In this document: one piece after another, positions 16,826-25,202 of the stretch | Layout: every line of letters starts with the position of its first letter | Numbering within the stretch: position 1 is the stretch's first letter | Assembly (NCBI RefSeq): GCF_022012435.1 | Contig: NZ_JAKLUA010000006.1 | Coordinates: forward strand, 310,001 to 374,000 | Length of the DNA stretch: 64,000 nucleotides | From: Bradyrhizobium zhengyangense | GTDB taxonomy: Bacteria > Pseudomonadota > Alphaproteobacteria > Rhizobiales > Xanthobacteraceae | Direction: 5' to 3' | Notes under the pieces: generated by a model | Database searches by the model: none | What the model was told of the DNA's origin: nothing | The model's input: only the letters and a program-made list of their open reading frames with translations | Translations under genes and position numbers: made by a program

Positions 16826-17591
16826 GCGCGGACCGGGCGGCGACAGACCGCTAACGCGACGAACCGGAGCAGGTGAGGGCACCGCCCGTCGATCCGACCC
16901 AGCACCAGCCAAACCGAAGATCGACAAGGCCAGCGCCAATGATCAGGCGCTCGACTCCATTATCGCCGCAGACAAGCGCGCGGCGCTGAAGCTCGCGCCC
17001 GTTTCACATGAAACGGAAGCGCGGCTCGACCGCTACATCGCGCTGCTTCGGGAGTGGCAGGCCAAGACCAATCTGGTCGCGCCCTCGACCTTGCCGCATC
17101 TCTGGACCCGGCACATCGCCGATTCTCTTCAGCTCGTCGATCTCGCGCGATCAGCAAAACGCTGGGCCGACCTCGGCAGCGGCGGTGGATTTCCTGGTGT
17201 CGTCCTGGCCTGCGCCATGGCCGGGACGCCGGACGCGAAGGTCCATCTCGTCGAGCGAATCGCCAAGAAGGCCGCCTTTTTGCGCGAAGCTGTTCGCGTC
17301 ACTACATCTCCGGGAGTCGTACATCTCGCTGAGATCGGGGATAATGTGGATAGAATCACTGGCCCCGTCGATTGCGTCACCGCACGCGCGCTGGCTCCGC
17401 TACATCAACTCATCGGCTTTGCGGAGCCGCTGATGCGCCAGGGCGCAAAGGCGTTATTTCTCAAGGGTCAAGATGTAGAGGCTGAATTGACCGAAGCCGC
17501 TAAATATTGGAATATTCAGCCGCAACTCCACCGAAGCCGGACGGGTAACGGTTGGATCGTCGAGCTGACTTCAGTTGAACGGCGCGGGTGA
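16818..17591 (+). CDS. rsmG: 16S rRNA (guanine-N7) methyltransferase RsmG
   Basis: SAM-dependent methylase for G527 of 16S rRNA (GidB). The SAM-binding motif WADLGSGGGFPGVVLACAM lies near residue 116, and NLVAPSTLPHLWTRHIADS and VTARALAPLHQLIGFA are family segments. At 257 residues it is about 45 longer than usual; the extra N terminus is basic, Pro/Ala-rich and probably disordered. No ATG, GTG or TTG lies in frame between 16818 and the conserved domain, so the GTG is the likely start unless a rare codon is used. The start lies within parS site 5, and the conserved VSRET-type segment is encoded by parS site 6. Confidence 0.9.
   Translation: MKQRGPGGDRPLTRRTGAGEGTARRSDPAPAKPKIDKASANDQALDSIIAADKRAALKLAPVSHETEARLDRYIALLREWQAKTNLVAPSTLPHLWTRHIADSLQLVDLARSAKRWADLGSGGGFPGVVLACAMAGTPDAKVHLVERIAKKAAFLREAVRVTTSPGVVHLAEIGDNVDRITGPVDCVTARALAPLHQLIGFAEPLMRQGAKALFLKGQDVEAELTEAAKYWNIQPQLHRSRTGNGWIVELTSVERRG
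17000..17015. other. Degenerate parS-like site 6 inside rsmG
   Basis: CGTTTCACATGAAACG: the core has CACATG instead of CACGTG, one change from the palindrome. It encodes V-S-H-E-T; the family commonly has V-S-R-E-T here, which the exact palindrome would encode. Confidence 0.65.
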
Positions 17592-17621
17592 GGCGCTGAG
17601 GGGTTGAGTTGGGGAATTTCG

Positions 17622-18512
17622 ATGACCGTGATTGACGAGCCGCAGCAAGACCAGGGCGCCCAAGAAGCTGACCAAGAAGCTGACCGAGAAAAAGCTGAAG
17701 TGCCCCATGGTCACCCGCGCATCCTGGCGCTAGCGAATCAAAAGGGTGGCGTGGGAAAAACAACCACAGCGATCAACCTTGGCACCGCGCTCGCTGCGAT
17801 TGGCGAGCGCGTCCTGATCGTCGACCTCGATCCGCAGGGCAACGCCTCGACCGGGCTCGGCATCGACCGCCGCAACCGCTCCTGCTCGACCTACGACGTG
17901 CTGATCGGCGAGGCTCCTTTGCGTGAGGCCGTTGTCTCGACTGCGGTGCCGCGGCTGCACATCGCGCCCTCGACCATGGATCTCTCCGGCCTCGAGCTCG
18001 AGCTTGGCACCACGGCCGGCCGTGCCTTCAAGCTGCGCGATGCGATCGCCTCGCTCAACAACAACGTCTCGCCGGATGCCGACTACACCTATGTGCTGAT
18101 TGACTGCCCGCCTTCGCTCAACCTGCTCACGGTGAATGCGATGGCCGCATCGGACGCGATCCTGGTGCCGCTGCAGTGCGAGTTCTTCGCGCTCGAAGGT
18201 CTGTCGCAATTGCTGCAGACGGTGGAGCAGGTGCGCTCGACGCTCAATCCGAACCTGTCGATCCACGGCATCGTGCTGACCATGTTCGACTCGCGCAACA
18301 ACCTCTCGAACCAGGTCGTCGCCGACGTCCGCCAGTTCATGGGCGAGAAGGTCTACAAGACCATGATCCCGCGTAACGTGCGCATCTCGGAAGCACCGTC
18401 CTACGGCAAGCCGGTGCTGGTCTACGATCTCAAATGCGTCGGCAGTGAAGCTTACTTGCGGCTCGCCACCGAAGTGATCCAGCGCGAGCGCGAGCTGCGC
18501 GTCACGCATTAG
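17622..18512 (+). CDS. parA: Chromosome partitioning ATPase ParA
   Basis: Deviant-Walker ATPase that moves or anchors ParB-parS complexes during chromosome segregation. Walker A' KGGVGKTTTAINLG at residues 41-54, then VLIVDLDPQGNASTGLGI, VLIDCPPSLNLLTVNA near 157, and the QVVADVRQFMGEKVYKTMIPRNVRISEAPSYGKPV C-terminal region are typical. The ATG at 17622 gives a 296-residue protein with a short acidic Gln/Glu-rich N terminus. It lies 30 bases after rsmG, within reach of read-through, and just downstream of the parS cluster. Confidence 0.96.
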   Translation: MTVIDEPQQDQGAQEADQEADREKAEVPHGHPRILALANQKGGVGKTTTAINLGTALAAIGERVLIVDLDPQGNASTGLGIDRRNRSCSTYDVLIGEAPLREAVVSTAVPRLHIAPSTMDLSGLELELGTTAGRAFKLRDAIASLNNNVSPDADYTYVLIDCPPSLNLLTVNAMAASDAILVPLQCEFFALEGLSQLLQTVEQVRSTLNPNLSIHGIVLTMFDSRNNLSNQVVADVRQFMGEKVYKTMIPRNVRISEAPSYGKPVLVYDLKCVGSEAYLRLATEVIQRERELRVTH

Positions 18513-18517
18513 CGGTG

Positions 18518-18613
18518 CCGTAGCTTGGGTTAGCCGAAGGCGTAACCCACCAATGTCTACCTCCGCGGAAAACAGAAGAGGTGGGTTACGCCTTCGGCTA
18601 ACCCACCCTACGA
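18518..18613. repeat. Long inverted repeat between parA and parB, family B copy 1
   Basis: Two perfect complementary 25-base arms, 18527-18551 and 18580-18604, beginning GGGTTAGCCGAAGGCG, with a 28-base loop; the pairing extends imperfectly outward through CGTAG / CTACG. A shorter relative of the same repeat is at 31522-31558. Located exactly between parA and parB, the transcript could fold into a strong hairpin and attenuate parB relative to parA. Confidence 0.85.
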
Positions 18614-18664
18614 TTCGAAAATTCAGTTCTGGAGTGCTGCAGCGTGAATCCAAGGGAGCTGGCG

Positions 18665-19552
18665 ATGGCTGACGAAGCGCGTTCGCGACTGGGCCGGGGT
18701 CTTGCAAGTCTGATCGGTGACGTCGGCGGCGAGGCCCAGCACGTCGACCGTCCGCGCGCGCAGCGCAAGGTGCCGATCGAATTCATCAAGGCCAATCCGC
18801 GCAACCCGCGCCGTACGTTTTCGGACACCGAGCTCAAGGAGCTCTCGGAGTCGATCAAGCAGCACGGCGTGATCCAGCCGATCGTGGTCCGTCCCGTCAA
18901 GGGCGCGCAGGATCGCTTCGAGATCATCGCTGGCGAGCGGCGCTGGCGCGCGTCGCAGATGGCGGGTCTGCACGAAGTGCCGATCGTGCCGGTCGACATC
19001 AGCGACAGCGATGCGCTGGAATTCGCGATCGTCGAGAACGTACAGCGCGAAGACCTCAATCCGATGGAAGAGGCGCAGGGCTATCACGCGCTCGCCAACG
19101 AGTTCAAACGCAGCCAGGAGGACATCGCCAAGGTCGTCGGCAAGAGCCGCAGCCACGTCGCCAACATGATGCGGCTGACCAAGCTGCCGGCCGAAGTGCA
19201 AGCCTTCATCGCAACCGGTGAGCTGACCGCCGGTCACGCCCGCGCGCTGATCGGCGTGCCCGATCCGCTCGCTGCCGCCAAGCGGATCGTTGCGGAAGGT
19301 CTCAACGTCCGCCAGGCCGAAGCGCTCGCGCACGAAGAGGGCGTACCGGAGCGCAAGCCGCAAAAGCCGCGTGTCACCGGGGCCAAGGAAAAGGACCCTG
19401 ATACGATCGATCTCGAAAAACGCGTCAGCGACGCGCTCGGCCTCAAGGTCACCGTCAATCACCGCGACCCCGGCGGCTCGGTCCAGATCAACTACCGCAA
19501 CCTCGATCAGCTCGACGAGGTGATGAAGCGGCTCGCGAAGGGCGGGCTGTAG
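18665..19552 (+). CDS. parB: Chromosome partitioning protein ParB
   Basis: CTP-dependent DNA clamp that loads at parS and spreads. The N-terminal region (SRLGRGLASLIGDV) contains the ParA-stimulating arginine motif, the CTP-binding segment GERRWRASQM is near residue 91, and the parS-reading helix-turn-helix SQEDIAKVVGKSRSHVANMM lies near 150. C-terminal dimerisation domain ends GSVQINYRNLDQLDEVMKRL. The ATG at 18665 (MADEARSRLG) has AAGGGAG upstream at good spacing; a GTG at 18644 is less likely. 295 residues. Its DNA targets are very likely the sites at 14567-17015. Confidence 0.96.
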   Translation: MADEARSRLGRGLASLIGDVGGEAQHVDRPRAQRKVPIEFIKANPRNPRRTFSDTELKELSESIKQHGVIQPIVVRPVKGAQDRFEIIAGERRWRASQMAGLHEVPIVPVDISDSDALEFAIVENVQREDLNPMEEAQGYHALANEFKRSQEDIAKVVGKSRSHVANMMRLTKLPAEVQAFIATGELTAGHARALIGVPDPLAAAKRIVAEGLNVRQAEALAHEEGVPERKPQKPRVTGAKEKDPDTIDLEKRVSDALGLKVTVNHRDPGGSVQINYRNLDQLDEVMKRLAKGGL

Positions 19553-19592
19553 GCGTCGGTGTCGTCCTGGTGAAAGCCAGCTCTATCCGCTT

Positions 19593-19675
19593 GTCATTGC
19601 GAGCGAAGCGAAGCAATCCAGGATCTTTCCGCGGAAAGACTCTGGATTGCTTCGTCGCGCGAGCTCCTCGCAATG
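19593..19675. repeat. Dispersed palindromic repeat, family A copy 2
   Basis: Same repeat as 14627-14710, between the convergent parB and holA genes. Outer ends CATTGCGAG / CTCGCAATG, inner arms GAAGCAATCCAGGATC / CTGGATTGCTTC. Confidence 0.85.
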
Positions 19676-19693
19676 CCTGGTGAGAGTGGAAGC

Positions 19694-20722
19694 CTATCCC
19701 CGCCGCCTTGCATTCACGGCGATCGCCATTAGCGTGCGCTGAGCAATCGCGGCGGCGAGCGTGGATTGCTTGCGGGTGTCGAGCGCGGCCGTTGCAAGCT
19801 GTTCGATGATAGCGGCGAGCCGTGCCACGCTGAAATTGCGCAGCGCCGTTTCGACCATGGGCTTTCGTGAAAAATGTAGGCGCGGAAAGCCGCCGTCGAG
19901 CACCGCGGAGGCCGGTTGGCCGTCGGCGATGGCGAGCGCGGATTTGTGCAGCCACGCGGCCTGGCGCTGCGCGGCCGAGAGGATCACGCCGGGATAGGTG
20001 CCGGCGATCATGGCCTTTGCGAATTCGGTCTCGACGATGTCGGGCCGGCCGGCAAAAGCGCCGTCGACGATCGGATCGAGCTTGAGCTCGGACGCATCCG
20101 CGACGACGGACATCACGTCGTCCAGCGTGATCTCGCCCTTGCCGTGGGCGTAGAGCGTGAGCTTGCGCAGCTCGTTGCGTGAGGCCTGCCGGTCACCGCC
20201 GAGAAACGACATCAATGCGGCACGGGCATCCTGCGTGATGCGCAAGTTGGCGATGCGGAGCTCGTCGTCCATCAATTTCGCGAGGTCGCGCTCGGTGTCG
20301 GGATAGCAACCGATCGCAACGGCGGTCTTGGCTTTTTCGCAGGCCTTGCGCAGCGGCGATTCCGGGCGCAGCTCGCCGGCTTCAATCACGATGCGGCAAT
20401 CTTTCACCGACATTTCGGCCAGGGTATCGACACCGGCGGCAAAGCTGCGCGAGCCGGCGCGGATGCGAATGGCGCGGCGGCCCCCGAACAAGGGCACGGT
20501 CATGGCCTCGTCGACCAGGCGCGACGGCTCGGCGGAGAGCTCGTCACCGTCGAGCTTCACCAGCGAGAAGGGATCATTGGGATCGTCGACGGCGGACGCA
20601 ATCAGCGCGTCGGCGCGCTCACGCACGAGGCCGGCATCGGGACCATGAAGCAGGATGATCGGGCGACCCGCATCTGGACGTGCGAGGAAGGCATCGACCT
20701 CTTTTCCGCGCAACGCGACCAT
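19694..20722 (-). CDS. holA: DNA polymerase III delta subunit
   Basis: Clamp-loader subunit that opens the beta sliding clamp. 342 residues, in the family range. The N terminus (FLARPDAGRPIILLHGPDAGLVRERADAL) resembles the degenerate AAA+ fold of HolA, VDEAMTVPLFGGRRAIRIR is the typical following segment, and the three-domain length is right. The gene is 23 bases after lptE on the same strand, and leuS-lptE-holA is a familiar order in Rhizobiales. It ends facing parB, with a family A repeat between. Confidence 0.9.
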   Translation of the reverse strand: MVALRGKEVDAFLARPDAGRPIILLHGPDAGLVRERADALIASAVDDPNDPFSLVKLDGDELSAEPSRLVDEAMTVPLFGGRRAIRIRAGSRSFAAGVDTLAEMSVKDCRIVIEAGELRPESPLRKACEKAKTAVAIGCYPDTERDLAKLMDDELRIANLRITQDARAALMSFLGGDRQASRNELRKLTLYAHGKGEITLDDVMSVVADASELKLDPIVDGAFAGRPDIVETEFAKAMIAGTYPGVILSAAQRQAAWLHKSALAIADGQPASAVLDGGFPRLHFSRKPMVETALRNFSVARLAAIIEQLATAALDTRKQSTLAAAIAQRTLMAIAVNARRRG

Positions 20723-20745
20723 CGGGCCCTCAAGCGGGAAACGAA

Positions 20746-21297
20746 CTACGAGCCTGCGGTGAAAAACGCGGCGAGCCTCGTGTTGATATTCTCGGCAATC
20801 TCGTTGGCAGCACGATCCTCTGCGTCGCGTATCGCGCGGTTGCGGGCGAAGCGCTGATACGAGCCGGGCATGTCGTAGGACACGCGCGAGAAGGTCGAGC
20901 CGGTCATCACCGACTTGCCGCTCACCACCTCGATCAAATTGTACTGGCAGTCGATGCCGTAATTCTCACTGGTCGGCAGGCCGGTCAGGGCAGAGACGAT
21001 CAGCGACGATTTGCTGGTGGTGAAGCGGATATCGAGCCGGTGTGTCGGCGGCATGCCGGTCGCCGAGCCGTAGAGCTTGAAGGCGAGGGCGTTGCGGATC
21101 TCGACGCCGACGCGGGCCTCGCGCGAGGCGTTCGCCTTCGAGATCGGCGGCAGATCGACCCCCATCAGCTTCTCACGCAAGCCGGGGGTGCCGTCGGTAT
21201 GCTCGGCATACATCGGCTGGAAGCAGCCGGCCGTCAGCCCCGCCAGTGTGGCAACCGCCAGCAAGCGGGCTGCGATACGGATCCTAGCCGACAACAT
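20746..21297 (-). CDS. lptE: LPS-assembly lipoprotein LptE
   Basis: Outer-membrane lipoprotein that plugs the LptD channel for lipopolysaccharide export. A lipoprotein signal peptide ends in the lipobox LTAGC, with the cysteine at residue 25, followed by FQPMYAEHTDG, a typical LptE beginning. 183 residues. The start codon lies inside the end of leuS (14-base overlap), which suggests translational coupling. Family sequence conservation is low, so the call rests on the lipobox, the FQPMY segment and the leuS-holA context. Confidence 0.85.
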   Translation of the reverse strand: MLSARIRIAARLLAVATLAGLTAGCFQPMYAEHTDGTPGLREKLMGVDLPPISKANASREARVGVEIRNALAFKLYGSATGMPPTHRLDIRFTTSKSSLIVSALTGLPTSENYGIDCQYNLIEVVSGKSVMTGSTFSRVSYDMPGSYQRFARNRAIRDAEDRAANEIAENINTRLAAFFTAGS

Positions 21298-23908
21298 TCA
21301 CGATCCTCTTGGGAACGATGATCACCTTGCGGACGGGTTTGCCGTCCAGCGCCAATTTTACAGCATCAAGCGCCAAAGCGGCAGCCTCGATTTCCGGATT
21401 CTGGGCCGCTGTTGCAACCGTGACCTCACCCCGCTTCTTGCCGTTGACCTGGACCACCAGCGTCACGCTGTCTTCAACCAGCAAATCGCGTTCGATTTGC
21501 GGCCAATTGGCCTCGGAAACCAGCCCGGATTGGCCCAAAACCTGCCAGCACTCCTCGGCCAGATGCGGCATCATCGGAGAGAACAGCTGGACCAGGATCT
21601 GGCTGGCCTCCCGGATCGCCCAGGCCAAATCGGCCGCGGGCTGGCCGGGACGCTGGAGCACCTCCGAGAACGTATTGGTGAATTCGCGGATATGGGCGAG
21701 GCAGACGTTGAAATGCAGCCGCTCGACGCCTGATGTGACCTTGTCCAGCGCGCCATGGGCGGCCTTGCGCAGCAGGAGCGCGTCGTCGCCGAAGGACGCC
21801 GGGCGGGTTGCCGGAGCAGCCTTGCCGGCCTCCACGGCATCGTTCACCAGCCGCCACAACCGCTGCACGAAGCGCGAAGCGCCCTGGACGCGCTCATCGC
21901 TCCAGATCACGTCGCGGTCGGGCGGGGAGTCCGACAGCATGAACCAACGGGCGACGTCGGCGCCATAGGTCGCGATGATGTCGTCGGGGTCGACCGTGTT
22001 CTTCTTCGACTTCGACATCTTTTCGATCGGGCCGATCGCGACGTCTTCGCCGGTCGCGAGCAGCGTCGCACGGCGTCCGTTGCCGCCGACCTCGATCTTC
22101 ACCTCGGCCGGCTGCACCCAGCTGCCGTCGGCCTTCTGGTAGGTCTCGTGCACCACCATGCCCTGCGTGAACATGCCGGCAAACGGCTCATCCAGCGCGA
22201 GGTGCCCGGTCGCCTTCATGGCGCGGGTGAAGAAGCGGCTGTAGAGCAGATGCAGGATCGCGTGCTCGACGCCGCCGATATACTGGTCGACCGGCAGCAT
22301 GCGGTTGGCGACGGTCGGCGTCGTCGGTGCGTTTGCGTTCCAGGGATCGGTGAAGCGCGCGAAATACCAGGACGAATCCACGAAGGTGTCCATGGTGTCG
22401 GTCTCGCGCTGCGCCTTGCCGCCGCATGTGGGGCAGGTGACGTGCTTCCAGGTCGGATGATGGTCGAGCGCGTTGCCCGGCTTGTCGAAGCTGACATCCT
22501 CCGGCAGCACCACCGGCAACTGGTCGTCCGGCACCGGCACCACGTCGCACTTCGGACAATGGATCACCGGAATCGGGCAGCCCCAATAGCGCTGGCGTGA
22601 AATGCCCCAGTCGCGCAGGCGGAAATTGACCTGACGCTCGCCGACAGGCGCATTACCGCGCAGCTCGTTTTCCAGCCGCTTGGCAACCTCTTCCTTGGCT
22701 TGCTCGATGGTCATGCCGTCGAGGAAACGCGAATTGATCACGCGGCCGTCACCGTCATAGGCGGTGTCGGTGATGACGAAGGATTTGGGATCCTGGCCCT
22801 CGGGACAGACGACCGGCGTATTGCCGAGCGCGTATTTGTTGACGAAGTCGAGGTCGCGCTGGTCATGCGCGGGGCAGCCGAAGATCGCGCCCGTGCCGTA
22901 TTCCATCAGCACGAAGTTGGCGACATAGACCGGCAGCTTCCAGCTGGGATCGAACGGATGCACCGCGCGGATGCCGGTGTCGAAACCCTGCTTTTCCGCG
23001 GTGTCGATGATCGACTGCGCGGTGCCGATCTTCTTGATGTCGGAGATGAACTCCGCAAGAGCAGGGTTCTTGGCCGCGGCCGCCTGCGCCAGCGGATGAT
23101 CCGCAGAGATCGCCATGAACTTCGCGCCGAACAGCGTGTCGGGGCGCGTGGTGAAAATCTTCAGCTCGCTTTCGCCGGCAGGCGTGGTCGCCGCATCAAG
23201 CGCGAAACGGATCAACAGGCCCTCGGACCGGCCGATCCAGTTGCGCTGCATCAGCCTGACCTTGTCGGGCCAGCGGTCGAGCCCATCCAGTGCCGACAGC
23301 AATTCCTGCGAGTACTTCGTGATCTTGAAGACCCACTGGCTCATTTCCCGTTGTTCAACAACGGCGCCCGAGCGCCAGCCACGGCCGTCGATCACCTGCT
23401 CGTTGGCGAGCACGGTCATGTCGACGGGATCCCAGTTCAGCTTGCGCTTCTCGCGCTCGGCAAGGCCGGCGGCGAGCATGTCCAAAAACATCTTCTGCTG
23501 ATGCTTGTAGTAGCTGGGGTCGCAGGTCGCGAATTCGCGGCTCCAGTCCAGCGATAGCCCGATCGAGCGGAGCTGCTTCTTCATCGCGGCGATGTTGTCG
23601 TAGGTCCAGGCCTTGGGCGCGACCTTGCGCTCGATGGCGGCGTTCTCGGCCGGCAGGCCGAACGCATCCCAGCCCATCGGGTGCAGCACGTTGAACCCCT
23701 TGGCGCGCATGAAGCGGGCCAGCACATCGCCGAGCGTGTAGTTGCGGACATGGCCGATATGGATGCGCCCGGAGGGGTAGGGGAACATCTCCAGCACGTA
23801 ATATTTCGGCCGCGAATCGTCGTTCTTCGAGACGAAGATCGCCTGTTCGTCCCATTTGCGTTGCCAGCGCGGTTCGGCGTCGCGGGCGTTGTAGCGTTCG
23901 GAGGTCAT
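21284..23908 (-). CDS. leuS: Leucyl-tRNA synthetase
   Basis: Class I aminoacyl-tRNA synthetase charging tRNA-Leu. The HIGH motif (PSGRIHIGHVRNYT) is at residues 50-53, KMSKS (IEKMSKSKKNTVDPDD) near 632, and the editing domain (CP1) with TTRPDTLFGAKFMAISADHPL lies between. Zinc-type CPKCDVVPVPDDQLP and CPTCGGKAQ pairs are present, as is YWGCPIPVIHCPKC. 874 residues, normal for bacteria. It heads the leuS-lptE-holA transcript and diverges from the diguanylate cyclase at 24102. Confidence 0.98.
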   Translation of the reverse strand: MTSERYNARDAEPRWQRKWDEQAIFVSKNDDSRPKYYVLEMFPYPSGRIHIGHVRNYTLGDVLARFMRAKGFNVLHPMGWDAFGLPAENAAIERKVAPKAWTYDNIAAMKKQLRSIGLSLDWSREFATCDPSYYKHQQKMFLDMLAAGLAEREKRKLNWDPVDMTVLANEQVIDGRGWRSGAVVEQREMSQWVFKITKYSQELLSALDGLDRWPDKVRLMQRNWIGRSEGLLIRFALDAATTPAGESELKIFTTRPDTLFGAKFMAISADHPLAQAAAAKNPALAEFISDIKKIGTAQSIIDTAEKQGFDTGIRAVHPFDPSWKLPVYVANFVLMEYGTGAIFGCPAHDQRDLDFVNKYALGNTPVVCPEGQDPKSFVITDTAYDGDGRVINSRFLDGMTIEQAKEEVAKRLENELRGNAPVGERQVNFRLRDWGISRQRYWGCPIPVIHCPKCDVVPVPDDQLPVVLPEDVSFDKPGNALDHHPTWKHVTCPTCGGKAQRETDTMDTFVDSSWYFARFTDPWNANAPTTPTVANRMLPVDQYIGGVEHAILHLLYSRFFTRAMKATGHLALDEPFAGMFTQGMVVHETYQKADGSWVQPAEVKIEVGGNGRRATLLATGEDVAIGPIEKMSKSKKNTVDPDDIIATYGADVARWFMLSDSPPDRDVIWSDERVQGASRFVQRLWRLVNDAVEAGKAAPATRPASFGDDALLLRKAAHGALDKVTSGVERLHFNVCLAHIREFTNTFSEVLQRPGQPAADLAWAIREASQILVQLFSPMMPHLAEECWQVLGQSGLVSEANWPQIERDLLVEDSVTLVVQVNGKKRGEVTVATAAQNPEIEAAALALDAVKLALDGKPVRKVIIVPKRIVNVVG

Positions 23909-24101
23909 GGAATCGTTGCGTTTTCGTGGTTTCGGCGGCCTGAAGAGGCCGGACTAGGCCATAGAAGTCCTCGGGGGGTCAATGGGTTGCCGTGACGAGC
24001 GGCCCCTCGCAATGCTGCTCCGCAAAAGTACGGACAAGGGTATTGGGATCGGATTAAGGGGTCGGGTGCGAGGTTGGGCCAACAGCACCCCGCGTCAGGC
24101 C

Positions 24102-25148
24102 ATGGCCTCATATTTCGACGATCCCGACTACGACTATGCCGCGTCCATCGCCGGGCGGGCGGTGCGGAGCATGGCAGAGCAGCGGATTCCGCCGACACCG
24201 ACCAATTTTGCGATCTGGTTCCAGTATTACGCCGGCAGCCATAACGACCTGCGCAACGCCATTGACCTCCTGATCGACCACAACCGTCCCTTCGACAGCA
24301 GGACCAACCAAGACCTGTTCGAGACCTATATCGCGCCCCAGGTGAGCGCCGTCGTGGTCGAGACGTCCGAGCGGCTGCAGGCCCTGATGGGTGCGGCAAA
24401 GGAATTTCTGGCGACCGCGATCGCCGACAACCATTCCCAGATGCAGGCGATCAATGAGGTTGCCGACCAGGGCAAGGCCGGCGTGGATCCGAAGGCGCTG
24501 GTCGCCCAGCTCATGAACGAGCTGGCGCGGGCCGCCACCCGTGCGACGCGGCTCGAAGCCGGCTTTGAGGAAAAGACCCGCGAGCTCGACGTTATCAGGG
24601 ATTCGCTGACCAAATCCGAACAGCGCGCTTTGACCGATACGCTGACCGGACTGCCCAACCGGCGGGCGCTCGACGAATTCCTGCGCAAGGCGCAAACAAT
24701 GGCGGATTGGGGCGAGCCGCTCAGCGTGCTGCTGCTCGACATCGACCACTTCAAGACCTTCAACGACAATTTCGGTCACGGCGTCGGCGACCAGGTGCTG
24801 CGCCTGATGGCGAAGGTGTTGCGCGAAAAGGTCCGCCCGCAGGATCTGCCGGCGCGGTACGGCGGCGAGGAGCTGATCGCAGTGCTGCCGGATGCCGATC
24901 TTGCGGCGTGCACTGATATCGCCGAGCGCATCAGGCGCGCGATCGGCGAGTGCACCATCACGCGCCGTTCGACCGGCGAGGTTCTGCCGACCATCACGGT
25001 TTCAATCGGCGTTGCGCAGTATCGGCCCGGCGAACCCACCGCGGATTTGATCGAGCGCTGCGATCGCGCGCTCTATCTCGCCAAGGGCGGCGGCCGCAAT
25101 CGCGTGGTGACGGAAAACGAGCTCGATCGCGCCGAGGCTGCCGGCTAG
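24102..25148 (+). CDS. Soluble diguanylate cyclase (GGDEF, with I-site)
   Basis: Cytoplasmic 348-residue protein making cyclic di-GMP. The N-terminal ~200 residues are helical without transmembrane segments (ASYFDDPDYDYAASIAGRAVRSM at the start), a domain seen in other alphaproteobacterial cyclases. The C-terminal GGDEF domain has the active-site variant YGGEEL near residue 254; GGEEL keeps the acidic residues needed for activity. RPQD five residues upstream is an intact RxxD inhibitory site, so product feedback is expected. The ATG at 24102 matches the conserved N terminus; the frame is open further upstream. Signal input is unknown. Confidence 0.9.
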   Translation: MASYFDDPDYDYAASIAGRAVRSMAEQRIPPTPTNFAIWFQYYAGSHNDLRNAIDLLIDHNRPFDSRTNQDLFETYIAPQVSAVVVETSERLQALMGAAKEFLATAIADNHSQMQAINEVADQGKAGVDPKALVAQLMNELARAATRATRLEAGFEEKTRELDVIRDSLTKSEQRALTDTLTGLPNRRALDEFLRKAQTMADWGEPLSVLLLDIDHFKTFNDNFGHGVGDQVLRLMAKVLREKVRPQDLPARYGGEELIAVLPDADLAACTDIAERIRRAIGECTITRRSTGEVLPTITVSIGVAQYRPGEPTADLIERCDRALYLAKGGGRNRVVTENELDRAEAAG

Positions 25149-25202
25149 CGTTTTCGAGCGAAGCGAACGCCGGTTCGCGCAAGAAAGCGTCAAAACCAGA
25201 AT

